NCBI RefSeq assembly: GCF_018446385.1
Contig: NC_056004.1
Coordinates: 28,464,492-28,528,491 of the forward strand
DNA: 64,000 nucleotides
Origin: Zingiber officinale
Lineage: Eukaryota; Streptophyta; Magnoliopsida; Zingiberales; Zingiberaceae
Reading direction: 5' to 3'
The notes beneath the pieces are model-generated. The model was given only the letters and a program-made list of their open reading frames with translations, ran no database searches and was not told the DNA's origin. Both the position numbers and the translations under genes were made by a program. Of the stretch, positions 45,800-56,955 are shown piece after piece; position 1 is the first letter of the stretch, and each line of letters starts with the position of its first letter.

Positions 45800-47171
45800 A
45801 ATTGACGGTTAGAACGCATGCGAGCTTCGATCGCTTATTATAGTTGTTGTGTGCTCGTCATTAATTGTGCAATGAAAACTTTACTTCAATCTCAACTCCA
45901 TATGCATAATCTCAGGATTTATTTGGAATTCACCTCCTTGAGGTATCTAATTCAAGGGTTCACTCCTAACGATCACATCCACTAAGAAATCCCATCTTCT
46001 CGGAAACTTTCCAGAGACGGAGAAACCTCTTACAATGCGTTCTTACAAGAACAAGGACAAGCAATATAAGACACAAATGAATATGAAAACAATAACACTT
46101 TATAATTGAAAACTTTGCTTGCTTGATCGCTTGTAGCTTGAAAATGTCTCTTGATGGTCCCAAAATGTATCAACACTATCCTCTAAAACTCGCAAGAAGA
46201 AACCTCTCCTTTAAAGCCTTTAGGTTAGGGTTGATTTTCGTCAATCAATCGACTGATCTTACCCATCAGTTAATTAATTGATATGGTCTCTGACCGTTGA
46301 ACGACCTCTGAACTTTCTGAAATCTATTTGATTTTATCGATAATTCAAACATTAGTCTACTAATGTCCAACATCAATCGACTAATGTCCAACATCAGTCG
46401 ACTGAGAGTATCAATCGAATAGAGAACACGAGTCCCACTAGCTTCTATGCTCTTTAACTCGATATCAGTCGAACATAACAAGTAAGTCTCATTCGCTTCT
46501 ATTCTCTTTAATTTGACATCAGTTGACTGATTCGAATCGTCAGTCGAATCAAATCAATCAAATTTGACTTGCTTCTGTTTAGTTTCAAAGGTCATCAATC
46601 GACTGATCAAATCCATTAGTCGACTGATTTAATCAATTGAGTCTAGGAATTGAATCAACTTATTTTTGTTTGATTTCTAAATCTTTCAGTCGACTAATCA
46701 AACTCATTAATTGACTGATCAAACTCATCAGTCAACTGATACCTGAGTTTAACAAACATAGATCTCTAACGAGCTTTGTTTCACAATGAAAGTCACCTCA
46801 TTCTAATATTCTAGTTAAAAGTTATGACATTCAGAAGTTTGCTCTATCGGAACTTATTCTTTTCATGCTAACTCCCTTTTGTACTTCCAATCACTAAGTA
46901 TCCGGTCAACTGTAACCCACTTGGACTCTCTGTCTCATGCCAAGTGTTCAATTCCCAGCTGACTCACTTTGGACTTAACCTAATTCCCAACTAGGTTTGT
47001 CTAATTCTTAACTAGGTCTTCCACCGCCTAACCCCGCTAGGACTTTCATTGCCTAGTTCTCAACTAGGGTTTCCATTGCCTAGTTCTCAACTAGGTTTTC
47101 CATCACCTAGGCCCTCTAGGACTTCCATAATCTGGTTTTCAACTAGATCTTCCACTGCCTAACCCTATTAA
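45800..47171 (-). mobile_element. LTR (3' part) of the outer-element family, minus orientation
   Basis: Reading the minus strand, the blocks AGAGGTTTCTCCGTCTCTGG, TTTCCGAGAAGA and TTAGTGGATGTG align with AGGTTTCTCCACCTCTGGAG, TTTCCGAGAAGG and TTAGTGGATGTG at about 19444-19497. It has a long series of CAGTCGACTGAT palindromes (about 46230-46745) and the tandem CTAGGACTTCCA block (46980-47160). It is interrupted at 47171 by the Copia element (target copy ATTAA at 47167-47171). The left end near 45800 is approximate. Confidence 0.65.
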
Positions 47172-48992
47172 TGTTGGGACTTTCAGGTCGCAAAAACCGC
47201 TTTTTGCATTGCGGAAACCCCGAAGTCTTACCACGGATCCATGCGAATATTAAAATTTTTGTGTGTACATGTTTCCTATCCTAGATCTACTTTAGATCTA
47301 CATGATAAGGAATATACCTTTGAAGCGAAGCCCTTCGCAAATCCCGCTCGTCCAAGGTTCTTTGGATCTCTAGTGTGTTCAAGTGGACACACCTCTAGAA
47401 GTATCCACACGAACAAGAGATGGAGAGAACAACTAAGAGTGCGCTAGCACCCTTAGAGGTCACGACAAGGATGAGAGGGAGAGCAAGAAAGAAGAGAGGA
47501 GGAAGAAGAAGATGCCTTGAATGAAAATCAATTCATTCCTTCACCAAAAGTGGTCGGCCACTTCAATAAGGTTTGTAACCTCCATGGAATCTCAAGAGTC
47601 AAGACTCTTGGTTTCCCTCATGAGGTGGCATACCATGAAGTTGCATTGATGATGTGGCACATCATCATTGGCCAACCCTATGCCAAGTCACAATGACATG
47701 GCATTTGGTCAAGTCAAGGTCAAGTCAAACTTGACCCTTCATCTTCCCTCTCAAGTCAAGTCAAACTTAACTTAAATTCTCCCATGGTTGATCAAATCTA
47801 ACAATTGATTCAAGCCAATTTGATTTAATGAATCTCTATTCATTAAACTAAATTGATTTAATGAGTCATAATCTAAATTAGACTCATTGGACACATGAAT
47901 CAAATTGAGTCCAACTCAATTAGTTTAATTTGGATTACTCTTGATCCAATTTGGTTCATCATATGAACCTAATCCTCTTGGTTCATCATATGAACCTATT
48001 CTCCATCTAATTGTCCTTTGTGTGTGACCCTATAGTGCTTGTAACGTTGGCAATGCTCCTAAACCCATTTAGAAGCATAAGTAATGAGCGGTATCTAGCA
48101 ACACATCATTACTACCCAAGTTACAAGGATGTTGAGATCCAACATCACCTTGTGACTACTAATTGTGACCCTTCACAATATATGATAATGTCCTTCTATC
48201 CTTGACATCTAGATTGATCAAATGAGGCATAGACCGTGTCATCCTCTAATCAATCTATATCTTGAACTCCAAGTAGACTCACTCTAATCAAATAAGCTCA
48301 ATATCTCATATTGACTCATTTGGGCATGACAATGCACTTAGTGGTCTCACTCTATCAAGAATGATGATGTCACTCCTGTCATATAAGAGGGATAGATCCC
48401 ATCTACATCACTCACATCCCTCCGCATAATTTGTTACATACCCAGTAATCGCCTTTATAGTCCACCCAATTACGTGTGACGTTTGAGGAAGCAAAGTATG
48501 TAACTCCTTATGTAGGGAACCATGGTGACTTCAGGTCCAATGACTGATAGTCATACTAATAGTCACATGAGAAAGTATATGACACTCATATAACGATCCA
48601 TGATACTTTCTCATGGCGGGTCATTCAGTATGCATTCTCCAATGCATACCCATGTGTCAACTTGATATCTCTATATCCATGACTTGTGAGATCAAGTCAT
48701 CGAGTTGACCTACATGCTAGTCTCGTCGCATTAACATTGTCCCTGAATGTTAATACTTGACTAGGAATGATTAAGAGTAGTGTTCTCTAAATCGTCTCAC
48801 TATCGATTCAACCAATCGATTGATATAGATAAGAACCTTCTACTCATGGACGCTATTATACTTAGTTATTTGGTACCAATATAAGTAAGTATAATAACCA
48901 TAAAAGAAATGCCTTTATAAACATATAGGAATAAGATACATTGAGTCCATACAACAATTATCATATGATTGGCTCTAGGGCTCTAACTAACA
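47172..48992 (-). repeat. 3' LTR of the Copia element
   Basis: 1821 bp. It shares extended blocks with the solo LTR at 17209-18896. On the minus strand it starts TGTTAGTTAGAGCCCTAG directly after the polypurine tract. Confidence 0.82.
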
Positions 48993-49006
48993 ATCTCCCA
49001 CTAGCA

Positions 49007-52000
49007 CTAGTGCCAATCAGTGTAGGGTCTAATACCCAATGACCTAGTGTGACCATCATGCTTTCTCTGTGCCAAAGCCTTGGTCAAGGGATCAGCGACG
49101 TTAGCCTCTGTGGGTACTCTGCAAATCTTCACATCTCCTCTATCGATGATCTCTCGGATGAGATGGAAGCGTCGTAATATGTGTTTGGTCCACTGGTGTG
49201 AGCGAGGTTCCTTAGCCTACGCAATTGCTCCATTGTTGTCACAATAGAGTTTAATAGGATCTGCAATGCTAGGAACCACCCCAAGCTCAGTAATGAACTT
49301 GCGGATCCAAACTGCCTCCTTTGCTTCTTCTGATGCAGCAATATACTCGGCTTCTATTGTAGAATCAGCAACTGTGTCCTGCTTCGAACTCTTCCAGCTC
49401 ACAACACCACCATTCAAGAAAAACATGAACCCAGATTGCGATCTATAGTCATCCTAGTCAGTTTGGAAGCTGGGATCACTGTAACCCTTTACAGCTAGCT
49501 CATCATCGCCTCTATATATCAAGAAATATTCTTTAGTCATTCTCAAGTACTTAAGAATATTCTTGACCGCTATCTAGTGACACTCACCTGGATCTGACTG
49601 GTATATGCTCGTCATGCTCAAAACATACGAAACATCAGGACGAGTACATAACATGTCGTACATGATAGATCCTATGGCTGAAGCATAAGGAATCTTATCC
49701 ATGCGGTCTCTCTCCTCTCTAGAAGAGGGACTTTGAGTCTTCAAAAGACTCACACCATGTGACATCGGCAGAAATCTTTTCTTGGAATTCTGCATGGCAA
49801 ACCGTAATAATACCTTGTCAACATATGTACTCTGACTTAGGCCAAGCAATCTCTTAGATCTATCTCTATAGATTTTTATGCCTAGAATGCATGCTGCTTC
49901 ACCTAAGTCCTTCATTGAGAAGCAATTCCCCAGCCAAGTCTTGACATACTGCAGCAAAGGGATGTTGTTCCCAATGAGTAGTATGTCATTCACATACAAT
50001 ACAAGGAAGACAATTGTGTTCTCAACAACCTTCTTGTAGATATAGGGTTCATCTTCATTCTTGATGAAACCAAACTGTTTGATTGCATCATCGAATCGAA
50101 GATTCCAGCTCTGAGAAGCTTGCTTTAGCCTATAAATCTACTTATGCAGCATGCATACTCTGCCAGTATGATGTGGATCTACAAAACCCTCAGGTTGTGT
50201 CATGTACACATCCTCGAGCAAGTTTCCATTCAGAAATGCAGTTTTGACATCCATCTTCTGTTGGAGCAATCTAGGTGCCCTAGGTTTTGATGTTTGGGCA
50301 AAGGTTTAAGTTAGGTTTATTGTTGTATTTGATATGCATTGTGAGTGTGCAGGATACAAGTACAACAAGAAAAGTCCAAGTGTGATCTTGGCAAAGGAGG
50401 AAAGTCCAAGAATGAGTCTTGGCGGTGTAAGTCCAAGCATGTAGTCTTGGCAACGTAAGTCCAAGTGTGACTTGGCAATGGATGAAGCCCCGGAGGTGAG
50501 GAGCCTCTTGGCAAAGGAAGACCCGACAATATGGACAAGGCCGAAGGAAGCTCCAGAAGGCAAGACGTGAAGGATGGGGAGACATCCGAGGGACGCGAGG
50601 TTGATGGAGGAGGCTAGAAGGCTAGGTCTAGGTTGGTCGGGAGAGAACGAGTGCTGAGTGAATGTACTCGAGGCAAAATCCCAAAATTAGGGTTTACTGT
50701 AGCGTTACTGTAGCAGTATTGTAGCGTTACTGTAGAAGTACTGTAGCGTTACTGTAGCAGTCGACTGATGATTGTAGCAGTCGACTGATGCACTGTAGCA
50801 GAGAGTCGTTGAGATAGCCGTTGGCACCAGTCGACTGGTGCATTGACCAGTCGACTGGTAACGGGCAAATCAGCTTTCTAATTTGCTCCAAGCTCTATAA
50901 GAAGGAGCTTGGGATGGCCGGCCAAGGTGACGAAATTAGACTTGGTTAAAGCCTAATTAGTAGTCACCAAAGTGCTCAAGAGATCTTTGTGTGCCAAGAG
51001 GTCTTGGTTGGAGTTGTGGTGAGGTTTCTCCACCCACAAGGAGGTTGAGCTAGCCGGAGTTTGCCGGGGACTAATCCACCGACGGATTGAGGGATCGTCC
51101 ACCTTACGGACACGCCGTGGAGTAGGAGCAAGTTATCTCCGAACCACGTACACGCCTTGTGTTAGGGTTTGTGTTTGGTTTATTGTCTTCTTCCTTCTTG
51201 TTTTAGGTTAACTTTCGTATTTGTTAGTTTGCTTTTGTATTCCGCTGTGCACTAACATTATAGGAAGTAAAGTTTTGGGTGAGACGCTATTCACCCCCCC
51301 TCTAGCGGACGTCAAGGTCCCAACATCTTCCAGATCTCATAATCGTGGTATGCTGCAATAGCAAGCATGATCCGAATGGACTTAAACATCGCTACTGGAG
51401 AAAAGGTTTCATCATAGTCAATACCATGAATTTGCTTGAAACCTTTATCTACCAAATGACCTTTATAAATAAGTCCATCCATGTCAGTCTTTCTCTTAAA
51501 GACCCACTTACACCCAATGGGTTTGACCCCTTCAGGTGGATCAACCAAAGTCCATACTTGGTTGGTGTACATGGATTCCATCTCGGATCTCATGGCCTCT
51601 AGCCATTTCTCAGAATCTGGTCTCATCACAGCTTCCTAATAGGAGGTAGGCTCATTCTCAACGAGCATAACGTCATCATGGTCAGACAAGAGAAATGAGT
51701 ATCTCTCAGGCTGACGACGTACCCTATCAGACCTGCGAAGAGGTATGTCTACTTGAACTGGTTGTTGTTCCTCAACTCCTTATGGAATAATCTCATCATC
51801 CATAACTCTTTGTGGCTCCAGTTCAACTTCTATCAAGGCTTCAGTGCTATGGTCCATATCTTGAACTTCTTCAAGATTGAACGTACTCCCACTAGTTTTT
51901 CTAGAAACAAAGTCTCTTTCTAGAAATACCCCAGTCTTAGCCACAACTACTTTGTGTTGACTGGGAATTTAGAAGTAATATCCCTTCGTTTCCTTAGGAT

Positions 52001-53175
52001 ATCCTATGAAATATCACTTATCGGATTTGGGTCCTAGTTTGTCCGAGACTTGACGTTGAACGTAAGCCTCACAACCCCAAATCCTCATAAAAGACACCTG
52101 GGCATCTCTCCCAGTCCATATCTTATATGGTGTCTTTATCACAGCCTTGGATGGAACACGGTTGAGTATGAAGGCTGCTGTATCTAGAGCATAGCCCCAA
52201 AGAGATATATGAAGATCTGTGTGACTCATCATAGATCGCACCATATCTAATAGGGTATGATTCCTCCTTTCGGATACACCATTCCACTGTGGTGTTCCAG
52301 GAGGAGTGAGTTGGGATAGAATCCCACACTCAGCTAGATAGTCATGAAACTCATGGCTAAGGTATTCACCACCTCGATCTGATAGAAGTATCTTAATACT
52401 CTTGCCAAGTTGATTTTGTACTTCATTCTTGAATGCTTTGAACTTTTCAAAGGATTCTGACTTATGTGTCATCAAATAACCATATCTACTGAAGTCATCA
52501 GTAAATGTAATGAAGTACCTATAACCACCTCTGACAGCGACATTAAAAGGGCCACATACATCACTATGTATAAGTCGTCGCTCTTTCGCTGTGTCCACTA
52601 AAGGGAGTTTTGGTCATCTTGCCCAATAGGCATGACTCACATGTCTCATATGATTCAAAATCAAATGAGTCCAGCAAACCATCTTTATGGAGCTGGGATA
52701 AGCGTTTGTCATTAATATGACCTAAGCGACAATGCCAGAGATAGGTTTGGTTCATTTCATTTGACTTGAACCTTTTGGTATTTATGTTATAGATGAGGTT
52801 CTCTAAGTCTAGAATATAGAGTCCGTTCATCAGAGGTGCACTACAATAGAACATATCGTTTAAATTGACGGAACAACATTTGTTCTTTATTATAAACGAA
52901 AAGTCTTTCTTGTCCAAACAAGAAACTGAAATTATGTTCTTAGTAAGAGAAGACACATAACAACATTCATCTAATTCTAGTACAAGCCCAGAGGGCAGAG
53001 ATAGAAAGTAAGTCCCTATAGCAACATCAGCAACCCGTGCTACATTGCCTACTCGTAGGTCCACCTCGTCTTTCATTAATGCCCTGCTATTTCTCAACGC
53101 CTGCACATTAGTACAAATGTGAGAAGCACATCCGGTATCTAATACCCATGAAGAAGAAATAGAGAGATTAACTTC
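49007..53175 (-). pseudogene. Copia pol (protease end, integrase, RT, RNase H), broken
   Basis: Minus-strand order: protease remnant WVLDTGCASHICTN (about 53110-53150); GAG-pre-integrase with LWHCRLGHINDKRL and CESCLLGK (52564-53106); integrase core (52014-52598) with HSDVCGP, LSDRGGEYLS and GVSERRNHTLLDM; RT first part (51331-51629, WVFKRKTD, DYDETFSPVA); RT second part (49574-50258); RNase H (about 49217-49560, STIEAEYIAASEEAKEAVW); pol ends at a TAG at 49009-49007. The RT active-site box reads YVNDILLIG, Asp replaced by Asn, so it would be inactive. In-frame stops include 49217-49219, about 49573, about 49450 and 50138-50140, plus a frame change between the integrase and GAG-pre-integrase parts. 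Dead copy. Confidence 0.88.
50259..51325 (+). mobile_element. Solo LTR of the gag-only lineage (1067 bp)
   Basis: A perfect duplication TCTTC flanks it (50254-50258, 51326-51330). It starts TGTTGGAGCAATC and ends GGTCCCAACA. Order inside: GGCGGTGTAAGTCCAAG units, CTGTAGCAGT repeats, AGTCGACTGATG and ACCAGTCGACTGGT palindromes, TATA-like CTCTATAAGAAGG (about 50893), then CCGACGGATTGAGGG. Inserted in the Copia RT, it splits that domain. Confidence 0.92.
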
Positions 53176-54019
53176 TGATCCTGTCTGAGTACTGAGTCGA
53201 CGGACGCAGGGGACGTGGCACGCTCGCTATCTCTGGCTAGTGGTGTAGATCTTCGACGAACCTGCAAAGAAGCCGAGTCGGGAGGGGTTTCCCGATGATG
53301 GCCCTTCGACGCTCAAGTCAGGCAACGAGAAATGAGAGAGGCAGCGTAACTGTGGCTACAGTGAGCATTTCGCATACCTTCGTCGACGTCTGGGGGTCCT
53401 TATATAGGACCCCGGGGAGACGCGGGCACACTTCTCGATGCGTGGACGCTTCCCAAAATATACCTTAACGAGCCCATGTCAGAAAAGTACCCTTGACGCC
53501 ATTCCGCAATCGTCCGAGCATATCCCGGATGTGATGGTGGAAGCTTCCATCATATGATCCTGTGTACGGCTCGGCCGCCAACCCTGTTGCCTGTCGGCGG
53601 CAGATGTCTCGAGGATGATGTTATCCCCTGTCTCCTTTATCCTCTTGCGCCTCCTGTCTGTTCTAGGGCCGAGCGGTTCGGCCGCTCGGCAGACATATCA
53701 CTTCTCCTCTGGTTGTAGGTATCGGTCCAACCAGGAGGACTCCCGATCGTATGCTCGGATGAGATTGCTCCTACCTGTCTTTGTTGCCTTGTGCCCCAGC
53801 CGAACGGACAGCCCGCTCGGCCATGAAACCTTTTTACCTTGAGCATCGGAAACCCGACCCCTAGTCGGGTTGTCTTTCATTCGGCTCGGGGGATTCCCAG
53901 TCGGTCGACCTTCTCAGTCCGGTCGGTCGGGTCTCAGGGTTGAATATCTTGACCTTTGACCTCCACATGTCGTTGACCTTCCGCCAACGAGGGTCCCCCG
54001 TCCTTACCACCGGATCGCA
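53176..54019 (-). mobile_element. Gypsy Tat-type 3' LTR, minus orientation (844 bp)
   Basis: On the minus strand it starts TGCGATCCGG at 54019, directly after a polypurine tract TTGAGGGGGAGGCA (about 54020-54033), and ends CAGACAGGATCA at 53176. A TATA-like TCCTATATAAGGACCCC is at about 53397-53413. The expected target copy at its far end is ACTTC (53171-53175). The internal region is cut after about 34 bp by the Gypsy element at 54054. Confidence 0.72.
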
Positions 54020-54053
54020 TGCCTCCCCCTCAAGTCTAGTCGAAGGAGACGCT

Positions 54054-56723
54054 TGTAACAACCCAAATTTCCTCATTTCGAGTCCCAAAAATAATCAAAA
54101 AATATTTTAAAATGCTATAGAAATATTCTAGGGTTTTTTAGAAATTTTTAGAGTATTTTTATGCAATTTTTGGAGATCGTTTGGTATTTTTACTAAACGA
54201 AAGAAGTTTTGACAAAAAAATGTCCAAGTCGAGATTCGAACCCAAGACCTCCGGCTAAACACGATTTTAACCAAATCCAGGTAGCCAACTGTTCCACAAA
54301 TATTTTGTGAAAGAATATGGAACGAAATAGATTTAAGCAGTAAGGGAACATTTAAAATAAAAAGGAGAATAAAAATGCTTGGCTGAGGATTTGAACCCGC
54401 AACCAGGGGTTCCGGTCAAAACGCTGCTAACCAACTGTTCTGCAAGCATTTTGTTAATCAAGTAGGGAACAAAATATATATAAACTACAGTTTGAACCGA
54501 AAATAACCCTAAGTATAAAGATTTAATTTCTCTTTCCCGAACCCTAATTCCCTTTCCCCTTTCCTCTCCCGACGGTGATTTCTCCTCTCTCGGGCGAAGA
54601 CGAAACCGCGTTAGGGCTTGGTCTCCGGCGCCGGCGAAAGGCTTTTTCCGGCCGGTCTTCACTTGTGCGTGGCCACCTCGATGAAGGGAGCTCGGAAACA
54701 CAAAGGAGCCACCGAGATCTTCACCTCCTCCAAACCCTAGAACCATTCCGGCAGTTGTAAGTGCAAGAACAAGTGGTAAGTTGCTACTCACCTGCAGTAG
54801 AGTAGTTCCGGGTTCTTAATCCTCTTGTTTTCGAGTTTTCTATGAAGATTGATGGTTAGGGTTTCCTGCCGTGTACTTTAAAAAGGAATTTTTTTTTTTT
54901 TGTAGATTTCCTTCTGTTAGACTTAACAAAAGCTTAATACAAAATTATTGATCTCTAACCTATAATGAACCATCTGTATTTGCCAAGTATAGGCTTTAGA
55001 GTTCCACGACATAAGCTGCACAGGTTCGAAGTTACAAGAGACTATGCAGGCAGACAACCTAAGTATGTGCTATTGGTGCATGATAAACCTAAGTATGTGC
55101 TATTAGTGCATGATAATTAACATGAGTTCCATGAGATAACTACTGATTACTACTAAAAGAATATGTGTCAGATCATGGAGACAAACTTATATAATTCTCT
55201 CTATATATATGGTCGGAAACTCAAATAACTATAGGTAGAGGCCACATCACCAGTTCAAAGTTCTTACAACACACAAAAAGTTAACTTGAAACTTAAATGT
55301 AGTGCTTCAAGATACTTTCAGCTACAAACTATAACTGCCATTTGACTATTAAGTAGTCAAATTCAGTTTTCCTTGATTTATATATCTTGTAGCATGCTTA
55401 AAGAAGTTAGATTTGCTTTCCTTTGATTTATTCTGTTGATATATGCTTAAAGAATCCTGTTGCTCTATAAAAACTCTAGGATCTGCCTGTAGGTGGAAAA
55501 ATAAGAGTTCTAATAAATTCTTTAGAGGTTTATAAGTAGTTATAAGAAAGAGAGACCAAGGTCTTAATAGGATCCCTAAGTTTAAGAATTGGGATCAGCA
55601 GCACACCAAGTGCTCAAAGAAATGCCAAGGCATTTTATTATAAGAACATAAAAAGATAATAAGTATTTTATTTTAAAGAAAGGCTAGTACCCGACTTCCA
55701 AGGTTGTCGTTAAACAAATCCAGGTGACCAATTCCAAGGTCTTGGCCCTGGTAAGACCAAGGTCTTTACCCTCGTAGGACTGATGACTAGCTACCACAGT
55801 CCCAATTAGGGAGCGCGCATTGGTACTAAGCCTGGGCCCCAAGAGAAGTTGATTATTATTTTAAAGTAATAAAGTATAAGTTTTGAAACAAATGAAATAA
55901 GCTCCATTTATGCTTAGAGTCAGCAAGTTTAGCTTCTTTTAATTCGAAGCATGCAGTATTAGTTTATTTGTTTCCTGATTAGTTATTTAGCATGATTAGC
56001 TTTATCTTCCAACATGCAGTTTTATCCTTGTATAGCATGATTAGCTATTAGAATTACATGAGTAGATTCCTTAGCTTTTCTTTGCTTTTAGATTAACATG
56101 AGCAGCTATGTTTATGCTTTATTTTCTTTTAGAGCATACAGTTTCTAGTTTCTTCTTGTATATATGCATATCCGTGTTTCTGTGAGTTAGATAGCGCTTA
56201 CTAAGCCAATTTTGCTTATAGATTGCATTTCCTCTTACTGCAGAAAAAGGAAAGGAAAAGATTTAGCAAGGAAGGCGACAAGGTGTTGCGGATGGTGTGT
56301 GATGCCAGGACTGTGGGAGAGAACTGGGAAGTTTTGAGTTTTCATGTCTAGTGGATAAGAAGTAATTGAGTTGTACCTTTTGGTTGATGTCATTTGAGAT
56401 TGTATTTTATATACCATGTTTGATTGAGTTTATTCACGTTTTAGATTGCATGTTGTGATGAGGTTCTATGTAATAAGTAGATATTATAGTTTTTGACTCT
56501 TATTAAACTGCATGGGTGTTTGATACATGTTCCAGTCGCTTGTTGCTGAAGTATATATATTTATATATCTCAGTTTATGGTCACCAGTACAGGGGAGACT
56601 TTGCCGAAATTTTTCGGTAAGGACTCCTCGTGGTTTCGATCATACCGGTTAAGTAGAGTTAGTAGTTAAGTAACAGTCATCCTTAGAGAGTAGTATAGTA
56701 TAGTAAGAAGGGTGGTCGTTACA
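54054..56723 (+). repeat. 5' LTR of the Tekay-like element (2670 bp)
   Basis: It contains two tRNA-like segments in antisense within its first 420 bp (see separate entry). The block TTCCAAGGTC-TTGGCCCTGG-TAAGACCAAGG recurs in the 3' LTR, as does a duplicated CCTAAGTATGTGCTATT word (about 55059 and 55089). A short frame at 54333-54791 (minus) occurs in both LTRs but has no recognisable domain. Confidence 0.88.
54225..54455 (-). other. Two tRNA-like segments in antisense in the LTR
   Basis: On the minus strand, 54300-54228 reads GGAACAGTTGGCTACCTGG ... GGTCTTGGGTTCGAATCTC. 54452-54385 reads GAACAGTTGGTTAGCAGCG ... GGTTGCGGGTTCAAATCC. Each pairs an A-box-like and a B-box-like word (GGTTCGAATC, GGTTCAAATCC) about 30-45 nt apart. 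I do not find proper acceptor stems, so they are not called tRNA genes. They recur in the 3' LTR (about 61965-62190). Confidence 0.5.
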
Positions 56724-56955
56724 GTTGCTATCAGAGCAATCCCTATTCTCCAGCATCACACATCAGGACCAGCCTTGCCGTCTTCATGTAAGAAAGTATT
56801 TAACATTTCCTTTTATGCTTTCTTTATTATTTGCAGTATAAAGTGTTTGCTCAGATATGCTTAAGTAAGATAGAAGTTTTAGTTTCTCTTTTATATATAT
56901 ATATATGTCTGGGAAAATAGAGACGATTTTAGTTTTTCTCTTGTTACATAAGTAG

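Larger units (their letters stand above)
47172..53175 (-). mobile_element. Degraded Copia retrotransposon, minus orientation, 5' part missing
   Basis: Its 3' LTR occupies 47172-48992 (in its own orientation TGTTAGTTAGAGCCC to CCCAACA). The polypurine tract is at about 48993-49005 (GTGCTAGTGGGAGAT spanning the border on the minus strand). Pol follows to 53175, where a Tat-type LTR cuts it inside the protease. A solo LTR of the gag-only lineage splits the reverse transcriptase at 50259-51325. The gag and 5' LTR lie beyond the window or are lost. Confidence 0.85.

Noticed and set aside
54225..54455. Two functional tRNA genes on the minus strand
   Set aside because: A- and B-box-like words are present, but I could not form acceptor or anticodon stems, and they are repeated in every copy of the LTR.
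54333..54791. 152-codon minus-strand gene, also at 62069-62527
   Set aside because: It is inside both Gypsy LTRs and overlaps the tRNA-like segments. No domain; duplicate only by LTR identity.
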